Part shown: positions 12,001 through 23,300 of the stretch, one piece after another
Layout: every line of letters starts with the position of its first letter
How positions within the stretch are numbered: the stretch's first letter is position 1
NCBI GenBank assembly: GCA_035582835.1
Contig: JAYKAV010000477.1
Span: 19,775-83,774 of the forward strand
DNA: 64,000 nt
Source of the DNA: Phoebastria nigripes
Lineage: Eukaryota > Chordata > Aves > Procellariiformes > Diomedeidae
Direction: 5' to 3'
Program-made: the position numbers and the translations under genes
Notes under the pieces: generated by a model
Told to the model about the DNA's origin: nothing
What the model saw: only the letters and a program-made list of their open reading frames with translations
Databases searched by the model: none

Positions 12001-15000
12001 TAAATGTTGTTATGCACTTTATAAGTAACATTCCTTAAGCCTTAAAACATATTAATTTTTGAAGTGTCTGTAGACTATGGATTACAATGTACTCCTTGGG
12101 GATAAGGAAACAATGAGTTATAAAATGGAGAAGTTTTTTTTCTTAATATGAAGTCTAGACTTCTGTTAAATGCAGTGTGATATTTTACAGGTGGAATGGG
12201 GTTGGGGGGGCGCAATGTTGCTCCACCTCTGTTATCGAAACAAACAATTATGTTAAATCCAGAAGTCTTCTTAAAATGCTGGACCAGAACCTACATGGTG
12301 CTTTTTCTGAACTCAGAATAAATCTGTGACTTTTTGGTTGCATATTTTTAACACTCCTTTCTTTCCTTGCTCTGTAGAATTTGGAGATTCATGAGGTCCC
12401 AAGGTACTTCCAGCTCACCCTAGTCACATCTCTATTACTTTGAGCATGGATTAAGGGCTGGTTTGCACTTAAGTCCAAATCTTTTGCTCATTCATGCTGT
12501 GTGAATATAGAATCATTTTCAAGCATATATGTGAGGTTTGTCTTGGAGTGCCACAAGGCACCCCAAAGATTTTACACCCAAATCTTTAGAAAGGTCTAAA
12601 AAATTAGGGAAAGATCAACTATGCTGTGCCAATCCACATCTCACCAGGGATCCCATCCTATCTTTTTAGGAAATTCTGTTGGTTGGTGTTAAACAGGTGA
12701 ATGATCTGGGCTTCTTTCTGGAAGTTTCTAAACTTTCTGTGATGTCAACAAAGTAGAAATTATATTTCAAGGTGGATGCACAAGCCAAGGGCAAGAAGTG
12801 TGAAGGACTGTAGCCCACTTTCTCATCAAGGAGATGACATATGGCATAGTTATTGTCTTAGACTTACAGAGTTTTATGCAGTATTACTTCCTTTGTTATT
12901 CATTCTCAGCTTTCCATCCAGTGATTTACCATCTATATGCAGAAGACACCTGTGAAGCTGATTTTTGGGGTGTGCACAGAAAACCTAGTGAGTCCCCTTG
13001 CACATGCAAAAGTGAGATTGCAGGTCTGAAAGTAAGAAAACAGAAGTTTAAAGGACACTGAAATATTTAACTTTCAAACAAAACGTGAAAGCATACAGTT
13101 TGTAGGCATTGCAGCCTTTCAGGTACACAGTTATAGAACAGCTGAATTATTACAGGATAGCTCTGGATGACTGATTTAAAACCCCTCTTGAGACTGAACT
13201 AAAAGTGACCATGATATATAGTTGTTTGGGCTTGAGAGAGGAAGGTGATTTGGAATATGGTACCNTTCATAAAATTGCCATCTAGGTCTTAGCTGCATGC
13301 CACTTTGATAGTTTAATTATAAATCTATCACTTAAATCTTTCTGGAAGATGGGTTGTTGTTCAAGCAAATTCTGACTTAATCGAGCAATTCAAGATGAAG
13401 TTCTATGGCTTATAAAGGAGAACAGACTGGATTGTTGTAATGTGCCAAAGATCCTTTACTTTTCCCAAATTCAAAATTTGGATCTTTATCTGATATTGTA
13501 GGCTATTTGGAATGCTATCCACCTTAAGAAAAATAACTGTGCTATAGATCAGACTGCTTTCTAAAGGGCAAGTTAAAAAATTTTTATATGATTTTTAAAA
13601 TCCGTGTTTCCTCAGAGTCCCTTGAATATTGCTATGTCTCATGGGACTTCGAATTGGGGCAGTGGTGTAGACCTAGTGATCTGGCATCATTTCAGCAAGG
13701 ATTCTTGAGATTCCATTTTGATAATATCACTTATTTAAAGTCAGGTATTATATATTTTTGCACAACTAGGGCTTAGACTGCCTATAACCCTTTCAAAAGG
13801 ATCTCAACTTCTTAAGGATTTATTTAATCATGAGTAGCTNATACAGTCCTTTAAGGGAATCATTATTTCCTAACTTAATGAAGTTAAATCAGAACTTTGA
13901 ACTGGTGCTAATTAATATAGCAAAGACAATGCATCATGACCTGGATTTGGTACAAGTCTGGTGGGTTTGTAAGTAATGTGTTATAAGAACTGGGTTATTG
14001 GATAGGACATGCTTGGATGATGCATGCTGTGCAGTATATGTGGCCAGTGTCTTCAAGACCTTGTCTTAAAAGTTGTAAATCTGGTCAAATTGACTCAAAC
14101 AAAACAAGTACTAGAGAAGTATTTACTGCAATAAGATTATCCTTGTAGTGTTTTATATATCACTCTATATATAATATCTTACGTATTTATCTTTATATTT
14201 ATATAATTATATACACACACATTGAATTTTCATTTCAATTAACTTTCTAAAGCAAGACTTCCACAAAGCAATCTGTTAAGGGTCTGCTAATAGGCAGCTC
14301 TGCTGTTGTCTGTTAGACAGCTAATATATAGCTCTGCTGCCTAGTCTTCTGTGTGCCACACATGTATTCTGTGTGCTTGGGAAGAGTTGTAATTGCCAGA
14401 ATTCAGTTGACTGAGAACCTTGATCCAAGCTTTTTGTCAAAACCACTCAATTTTCCCAGGTGCTTTCAAGGCTACAGTTCCAAGTCTTCTAGTATGCTTT
14501 GCGTTTATTGGGTTTAAGAGACAAGCAGATATCTGCACATTTTATTAGGTCTTAGATCCATCCCAAACTGGAACTTCTTAAGCTATTGGATTTTTTGGAG
14601 GAACTGAGACACCAGTTCTAAGAATGTTTGAAGTGCCTGTGGCCCAGCACCATGTTTTCAGTAACAATCAACAGAAGTTGTCTAGGACAGATCTTAATAG
14701 AACAAATTCAGTGATGTTTTCTCATGATCCTTTCCTGGTTTCTAACAGTTGCTGGCTCAGGCTTTTAGACCACCTCTAGTAATAACTTTTTGGGGGGAGA
14801 TATACAGTATTTAGTATTAGGAGTTAATATTTAGTATTATGAGTTCAATAGCAAAATGAACTATACATTTCAGCTTGGGAAAGCAAGCACTCCCAGCACA
14901 AATATTGTTTCTGTTAATGCCCATTCATGTGACCCTTTATTGTGTGAGGTTCTGGTTATGCCTTAAAGCTAGCAGAAAGGATAAAAATGTTCACTGTGTC

Positions 15001-15815
15001 TGTTTCATCTACGATGAAAAGCAGAAGCAAAACCTAAATAACGATGAATTAATTTACAATGTTTTCTGTGTCTCTATGCAGTATTCTTAGTACAGATCTA
15101 ACCTTTCAGCATGGTGATACCTTGGATAAGGATGACATTTTTTAAAATAAAAATGTAACTACATGATTTTAAAGAAATGCTGTTAGCATATCATAATTAG
15201 TGAAAACACTAAAAATGTCTATTTTTAATACTTTAAACTGCAACAATTACTATTTTTGCCACCAGGAAGTACAAAAGAATGACTAAAGAATGGCTAAAGA
15301 AAAGAAAGACTAAAAGACTTCAATTCTGTCTTTTCTACCCTCCGCCTTCCCTTCACAAAGGAAAAATTGTATTGATCATTGACATTCTTCTCTCAAGAGA
15401 TGCTTGAAATGATTGTGTCCTTGATAGCACTTGTCCTAATTTGGTGCCTAATTAAAAGCCACATATCTATTTTGCTCTCCTTCACAATACTTCTGGTGGT
15501 CAGGGCTTAGGATATTAAAGTTCTTCATGTCTTAGAAATATAATAAAAAAGAACAATGAAGCTTTAAAAAACAAAACAAAACAAAACAAAAACCCCAACA
15601 CTTGACTTCAGAGAAACCACACTGACAAAATAGGAGTGGAAATCTCTGCAAACAGCAGAACTTCAAAATAAATGAAGACGGTTAAATTGCTATATACCAT
15701 GATACTGTGCTCATGATGCTGCATTAACAGGAACTATTAAAAAGCACTTTGATTGGAAGGTTGGCTTTTCAGAGTTTGTTTCATGTCAAATATTGGCACA
15801 CACTGTCACATCCCT
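6064..15815. other. AT-rich sequence without a recognised gene
   Basis: All frames here are short (up to about 96 codons), AT-driven and unlike any family I know. The region holds A-tracts near 6336, 8677 and 10598, T-tracts near 6411, 10308 and 11657, an AT/CA block near 14160-14225, a 2 x 20-bp tandem repeat at 14808-14847 and an (AAAAC)n run near 15566-15594. Conserved noncoding elements could be present but cannot be judged without an alignment. Confidence 0.75.
14808..14847. repeat. Tandem duplication, 2 x 20 bp
   Basis: Two adjacent 20-bp units, each containing TATTTAGTATTA, differ at two positions. No function is suggested. Confidence 0.85.
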
Positions 15816-16513
15816 TGTACTGGTTTTCAGTGACAAAGTTTTGGTAGCAGGCAGGGGGGCTGCAGGGGTGCTTCTGTGAGACTAGACCAGGAGCTGTCCC
15901 TGTCTGCACAGAGCCAGTTCTCCAAAATGGGTCCACCACTAGCCAAAGCTGAGCCAATCAGCAAAGCCGGTGGTGTCTCTGTTGAAAACATATTTAAGAA
16001 AGGGTAAAAAAATAGTGTGCAACAGCAGCTGGGAGAGAGGAGTGAGAATATGTGAGAGAAACAACTCTGCAGACACCAAGGTCAGTGAAGAAGGAGGGGG
16101 AGGAGGTGTTCCAGGCACCAGAGCAGAGATTCCCCGGCAGCCCGTGGTGAAGGCCATGGTGACACAGGTTGTCCTCCTGCAGCCCATGGAGGTCCAGAGT
16201 GGAGCAGATAGCCACACTGAAGCCCACAGAGGACCCCATGCCAGAGCAGGTGGATGTGCCCCAAAGGAAGCTGTTACCCCATGGAGAACCCTCGCTGGAG
16301 CAGGTTCCTGGCAGGAACCATGACCCCACTGGGGAGCCACGCTGGAGCAGTCTGTTCCTAAATGACTGAATCCTGTGGAAAGGACCCACGCTGGAGCAGT
16401 TCTTGAAGAACTGCAGCCCGTGGGAAGGACCCACGTTTGAGAAGTTCATGAAGGACTGTCTCCTGTGGGAGGGACCCCATCTGGAGCAGGGGAAGAGCGT
16501 GAGGAGGAAGGAA
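15816..16513 (+). mobile_element. Endogenous retrovirus LTR, copy A2 (plus orientation, 3'-truncated)
   Basis: The copy starts TGTACTGG at 15816. It passes a TATTTAAG TATA-like box near 15991 and the same CTGGAGCAG-type diverged repeat units seen in A1, then stops abruptly after the GAGGAGGAAGGA block near 16513. The A1 equivalent continues for several hundred more bases, including the polyadenylation signal, so A2 lost its distal part. No target duplication is expected or seen. The 15983-16474 core matches A1 almost perfectly in inverted orientation, whereas the 15816-15982 part is clearly diverged from the corresponding A1 segment, with indels. Frames of 60-151 codons here mirror those in A1 and are not genes. 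Confidence 0.87.
15983..16474 (+). repeat. Inverted-repeat arm 2 (partner of 4903-5394)
   Basis: This is the reverse-complement partner of arm 1, 492 bp with one mismatch at 16023. The arms are separated by about 10.6 kb (5395-15982). The arm begins just before the TATA-like box and ends inside the 3' half of the repeated units. Confidence 0.95.
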
Positions 16514-18761
16514 TTTTTTATTTTATAGGTTTTTATAAAACATACACAGTGTAAATGTATGTTCTTAGCATTCTTTCAGAATCTCGGGATTTGGTATGAA
16601 AAAGAGCAAATGGTTGGTCTCCGATGTTTTTTTTCCCCCACTTTGATTAAAATACATGCTATGGGTGTCTGAATGGGGAACAATGTGTAAAGAGCTATTT
16701 ATTATGTATGACTATAAGTTTCTAGATCACTGTAGCCAACCTGTTGCAATGATCAACAATGTAGAATTCTAATCAAATTTATTCATTTGATGAGGTATCA
16801 CAGCAAAAAAACCTGCTTAAAACTCACACAGTTTTTATCAAATCGGAATCAAAGTGGTTTGTTGTTGGTTAACTACATATCGTTCATAAATCAATCAGTG
16901 AATTACACTTTCAGAATCGATATGCAATATAACAGAAACTGCAATACTAGACACTTTCAAGATGTTAATTAGCACCTAAATCCCCAAATTTACATCTGTA
17001 CATACAGTTATATGTGTGCACATGTGCATACACAGCCTCCCACACACACACCCTTCCTTGGGACACGTGGGTTGTAAGCACACACACCCTCTCCTGGGGC
17101 TGACCAGCACTCTTCTAAAGAAGATGTAGTGGAATTTAAAAGGTTGAGAAATACATGGCAAAAACTACAAAATGGCTGCTGCATAAAGTAAGACCAAGTA
17201 AATGACTGAAAAGAGCTGTAGTAATACAAAACAAAATGGTTTGTAGACTGTAATAAGGAATGAGTAGCATTCTTGTGCCATTACTCAGTACAAGAATTGT
17301 GTGTCATCAGACCAGTGAGTGGGAGAGTCACATCTTGCTAATATCCAAAAACATGTTGTCATAGACCATGCTGTATTAACATTATTTTCACTAAAGAGAG
17401 GACATAAGTAGTATATGAGTTCAGAAATAGAGCTGAAAATTCTGGGAGTGCCTCAGTGCTTAATAGCTATAATGACCTCAGTGAAACTTTAAACTTGGGG
17501 AATCAATGAATCCCTAAACCACTGACAGCACAGATTATCCTAACTTCTGACAATCCTTGCCTTCTTTCTTATTTTCTTTCTGCCCACTGTTGAAGCTGGC
17601 CTTATGCTCATGGGTACTGCCCAAGGCATAACAAGACGCAGGGATGGAAATCTCCAAGACCTTCCTTTTTCCCTCCCTCGCCCTGTCAAGCTTCCTCTCC
17701 TGCTGCTATGAAAGGCGAGTTTGGACAGAAGAGATTATGCACTAGGCCATGTAAAAGTGCAGATGGCACGTGAAAAACAGGGTCTGGAAAAGCCAGAAGA
17801 GGGACTGCAAAATAACCTACTCCTTGTGCATGCGTACTATGTCTCTCCTCTCCCCCAAAGTAGTGTGTGTCAGGGTACCCTGTGGAGAAATACAGTTACT
17901 ACGTGCCATGAGCAAAACTATGACTTCTGGTCTATGGAGAATTTTTGAATTAATGTCCCCAGTGAGCCCAGCTTGGAGGACAGACTGACCTATGTGAGCT
18001 TTGTGCCCTTGTCTTATGGCAAGAGATCCTTTCACTATTTATGTGGGCTGAACCAGAGGACAAGTAAAGGTAGTGTGTGGAGCAAAAGTGTGTAGAAATG
18101 TTTCCTGGAGGTGATTCTGTGGCAGACTGGCTGGATATCATGCAGTTTACGAGAGTGGCAAGTAGATTGGTGGAGGCAATGGAAAGCAGACATCTGAGAA
18201 GCATTTTGAAGCTTGCAGGATTCGATAAGAGGACTTCAGGTAAGAGAGGACTTCAGGGTTCAAGGTGGGACTCGCTTCTTGGAACAGGTTGGTTATAATA
18301 GGTGACTGTGCTGTGTATTGAGAGAGCCCCGTGGGGTCCATTTTATGTCACTAACAATGATGCAGGGGGGTTTCCTGTCTTGATGACACATATTGATCAC
18401 ATCTTTCAGCACACTAAGAGAAAAATCTGACTCTTGCACACAGAAAAATCATTCACATACTTAAACTAAGAAATAGCAACAGAAGTAGTGCAATAGAAAG
18501 TTTGGGGAAAGTTGGAGCATCTCTTCAGGTAAGGATGGGTAAGGTTTGTTGGTATGACACAGAGCAGGTGTTATGGTCTTTGATTATCACTATCAAGTCC
18601 GGTGATCAACAAGAGTGTTCAGCTGGCTTCATCTCCATTACCTCCAGCAGTAGGAGAGATTGTGTTGCTGCTGAAAAGCCAATGGCTGTACTGGGTGTAA
18701 TTCAGAGGATTTTACTTCAGGCTAGTATAAGTAGCTGAATACCTGTGATCATTAGATGTGC

Positions 18762-18916
18762 TTCTGGAGCATATCTATCAGTTTAGTTGCATCTGGAAGG
18801 AATCTAGTTTGTTTATTCTAAAACTGAAAGCCAAACCCAGTAAGTAGGAATGATGAGAAATCTTGCTTAAAAAAAACATTTCTGATCTGAATTCAGAAAA
18901 CTTGTATAGCTACACC
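18762..18916 (+). repeat. Unclassified old interspersed repeat, copy 1
   Basis: This segment aligns along its length to 50342-50506 on the same strand. In the first 39 columns I count nine mismatches. Further on both carry a GATGAGAAATC/GATGAGGAAATCCTGCT block, a CTGAATT block and a closing TAC/GCACACC block, with small indels. Overall identity is roughly 70 percent by eye. The family is not recognised. Confidence 0.65.
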
Positions 18917-21900
18917 TTGACTATGAGGGTGAATCTCAGCTTATAGGTTGTTTTCTAATCTGTTTTGTACCTCATGTTTCTGTGAAGTAAGGTAGTGTTT
19001 GCCTTTCTAAGCATACCATGGATTAGCCTGTGAGATTATATCAGAACACAACACACTCTATGAAACATCACAGGGATTATATGATATTTCATCTTTCAGC
19101 TTCATCTGAGCAATTTTACAAGGCCTAAGTTTACTGCTAAAAACTGAGCGCCATACACATGGCATGTAAACCTTACAATGTCATGATATTCTCCTGCCTT
19201 TCTCATGTTATACTTACAATATGTTCTGTGGTCAGTCTGATTTCTTTGATTACAAGGAGATTATGTCATCTGTTTGAAGAGATTAATCTTTACAGCTGTA
19301 AAATGCCAATTACAGAAGTAGAGACTCCTGACATGGTATAATCATATCTCACTTTGATAGAAGACGTTGAAGCTTTGTTTGCTTGATAACACAGAAGTCC
19401 AGCTTAGACTAGGAATGCAATTCTATCTGCATGAGATTTTTCTTGTATTCATTCTATTTGGTTTTGAAGTGGTGTACTTTCTTCCTTTTCTCCTTCTAAA
19501 AGGGTTTTCAAACACCCAGATCAAGACTTTTTTTTTCTTTTTTTTTTTTTTCTTTCACTCCTTCCTTAAAATGTCACTTGCAATTAAAAATACAGAAACT
19601 TAAAAGTTAAAATTTGAACTGATGCACTGAAGCAACTGTCCATCATTCCACACAGTAAAACCTCACTTCTTTTAACCCTTATCTTCCTGTATTTTAAACA
19701 AATTCTTGTATTCTGCAAGCCTTATTGAATAGTTGCTTTAATACTAAGCAAAATTAATATAACATTTTTGTGCAGCAACTAGCAGCCTGAAGCCCATGAC
19801 TTCATTCTGTTAATGACAGTCAATAAATATAACTAAGTAACATTGCATGATGATCATGACACTATATAGAAGACACTATTTAATAAGGATCAAAACTCTA
19901 AAACATGTCTAAATATATAGGAACACTTTCTTAATAATGTCTCCATATAATGCTTTAGTATTCTTACCTTATAGTTCTGTATAGAAAGTTTTTACCCTAC
20001 TTCTCCTGTCCCATGAGTACCTTTTTCTTATTTCAATTGCATCTGAACAGANGGATTTACATATTGTTAATTTGTTCCTTGACTTTTTTTTTTAAGCTTC
20101 TTGATTCCCCCTGAACAATACTTCTCAAAGTAAAGAATGGCAAGAGTACAAATTGGCAGAGGTTTGGGAATCTTCTTCCACAAATCAGAGACTTTGCAAT
20201 AGAGGAACATAATCCAATATCACCCTCAGAGCACAATGTTCAAAACTTCATTTACTAGCATTATAAATGAATTCACTCTTTAATTAGCAACTTGGAGTGT
20301 GAGAAGGAAATTACATGATTGGTAACATATGATGGAAATGAAGTATGAAATTTTTTTTCTGGACCAATACTGCTGATATATGAAAATCTGGTATTATAAA
20401 CTGTTACTTACCCTGGATTCTGCAGCTGCAGGCTGATTAAAACTCAGCAGGAAGAGCTATAATAAACAAATACCACCTGCTGCAAGAACAGGTGTTTGTG
20501 TCTTCATTTAGAAACCAAAGTAAAACAGAAGATGCTAAGGGGCTGAAGTAGATCAGTATTTGGATTGACATAATTTGTTACTACTTGTCCTTGAACTTAA
20601 AAGCATATTATTCTGCTTTCAAGATTCCTTGATAGGGATTCAACTCTCGTTTCTAGTAATTAAGCAGCTCTCTGCCTTCTCTGTGCAGCTGTCCGTTCTC
20701 CACACTATGTGCATTCACTGAAAGTATTTGTTTCTCCACTCACTGGTGTATAACAGTGTCTTTGACTAAGAACACTGTACACACAAAAATAAGTAAAAAC
20801 AGCATTTGACGTTTTATTTAATTTCACTAATGTCATCAGTCAGTGATTTGTTTGACATTTGTAGTCCAAACAAATCAATATAGTAATGGGAATTGATCAT
20901 GTCTTTTCTGATCCTTGATGGATTGCATACATGTTTGCAAAAGAAGATATATATTTTTAAAAAGAAAGTACAAATCATTCTGCTTCTGATATTTATCTCA
21001 GTGGCACTTCTGATGGAGATGAAGCAAATGAGTATCTCTCCCAATGAAAGTGAAGGTCTGTTCACTGTGTGTCTTTCATGTTTGCAACTTCTTGGTGGTG
21101 AGTTCCAATTGCAGAATTCTTTCTTCATAATAGCAGAACTTAAGCAATATTAATCAGAGTAGCTAAGTGTCTAGATAAATGCATAAATTGACATGCTATG
21201 TATTTGTTCATGTAAATAAAAAATGCAGTAGAGCACATACCAATGATTGTGATATACCTTTAACTAAACCCAGAATCAATTAGACTAAATGGATTCAGTC
21301 TGTCACAAAGAAACTACCAGAAAGTTACTTTCATGTTATAACAAGTCTCAAGCTACTTGGCAAAAAGATTTTACTCTTTTCAGATTGTAGTTTACAGTGG
21401 ATGACTTTAAGATAGTTCATGGTAGCAGATAATACTTACAGCCAACAGGGAGAGAACTCAAAGGTAACAAACAACGTTTCTGAGCGCTCTATTTTTTTTC
21501 TCTTTTGCAAGAGGTGTTACACATAAATAAGTGCTGAAATCCCATAATACTTAAAGCGGATGTGAAGAGTTATTATTGGGAATACAAGCAATATCACAAA
21601 GTCATTTAAAATCTACACACTGCCAGAAGTGTGGATTATAAAAAGGAGAAGCTGAGAACTGGAAAGCTTTTGGGAAGATTTAGCATATTTAAGATGTAAA
21701 AATTACTTTCCTCTCTTATTTAGGGAGCCTGCATGGGTTGAACAGGAGCTAGAGCTGCATCCTGCCAAAGGTAGGATTACCTGGGGTTTTTTGTCTGTTT
21801 TTGAATTTCTGATAGTCTAGATGCTTAATAATCTTGGAGGTAAATGATGTTTTAATCATTCTTAGATCAAAATCTTAAGAGAGACAGTAGAAAGCCTAAG

Positions 21901-23254
21901 TTATTTGCTAAAATGGCCATAGAGCATTTTGACAACAAGGTGACTGGATCTCTTTTATGTTATTGAGTATTGGAGGAAAAACTTCCCTCTCTCAAAAAGA
22001 GGAAACAGGCAAATCTCATTACATGGGTAAAGTCCACTTGCACTAATATTAAAGATGCCTGGAACTTATTTAAAATTACATTTTCTATATGAAATATAAT
22101 GAGGTATTAAAATGAGATTTAATATAGGTATGAATGCATTTTATAATAAAACTAAATATCACTTCTATTTCTGCTCACAAAAGCACACACGTTGTTATAG
22201 ATTCTTTAGAATTTAACAACTGTTATAGTTGAATCAGTAATGTAAACAGATTTTTTTGAAGAGATGTTTTTTTTTAGTATAACTAGATATAAGTATAAAC
22301 CAAAGAGCTGGGAAGGAACTTAAATACATTTTGAAAACTAAGACTAAAAAAAAAATCATTGTTGAAATAGTTCTGATATAGATTATAGAAAGATGAAACT
22401 AAATTGAGTGAATATTCAAATATATATGGAAATACAAGCTATAAGAATGGGCCTTTTAATATGGAAGTCAAACTACNTGTTTAGTTTAAAAAACTGAAAG
22501 TTAAGAGAAAGCTCAATTAGTCTGTAGACTTATGAAAATAAATAAAACTGATCTGTCAACTATTCTGTGGGTAAAAACTTAAAATATGACTGAAACTTTT
22601 AATTTTAGGTGTAGTTACTTATTGGCTTTTGTAGTTAAAACTTATTTATTTTTTTTGTCGATAAAACTTTCACAGTGACATGTAAAGTTGTTGCAGAATT
22701 TGACCTAGGTCAACACTTTTTTAACTCACGATCTATGGAACTTTGAAATAATTTATTGGAAAATGAAGCTGCTTTGAATTTGGAAAAATATATCAATAAG
22801 TAGAACAGTGTAACACATTCATACTACTCTATCATGTAACACAGTACTAAAAAATATCTTGCACCTACTGCCGGAATCTACCTTCAACTTTTTTATATTT
22901 TAAAATAACTTTTTATTCTTCTTGCCAACCTACTTCTGCTGATTAAGCGTCCTCTTTTGCTCTTTTAAAGCTATCTCCTTGTTTATTTGAAAAGTTGTTT
23001 TCCATGATATCTATCAAAACAAACAAGACCAAAAGTTTGCCCAAATTGGGGGTACTTCTGTGCCAAAATCTGTTGTTTCATGCTGAGCAATAGTGCTGTA
23101 TTTTCTTACCTCCCCTCCATTCAGGCTGAGACTTACAAAACTGATCTTGTTTCTTCCTTCAGTGTCGCATGGAGCACCTACCACACCACATATGTAATGT
23201 TTCCCTGTGCTGCTATAATATATATGCTAAACAAGGCATAACTGATATGCCAAC

Positions 23255-23300
23255 TTTTTTTTTTTTTTTTTTTTTTAGTTTTTTTTTTTTTTTTTTTTAG
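23255..23300. repeat. Double T-tract (T22-AG-T20-AG)
   Basis: Two long T runs are separated by AG and followed by AG. On the minus strand this reads as two A-tracts after a nonrepetitive stretch, so a retrocopy tail on the minus strand is conceivable. I see no clear parent transcript and no AATAAA just before it. Confidence 0.9.

Noticed and set aside
17721..18341. Cluster of 60-84-codon frames on both strands in a slightly GC-richer patch
   Set aside because: The frames overlap on both strands with no consistent coding pattern or recognised protein.
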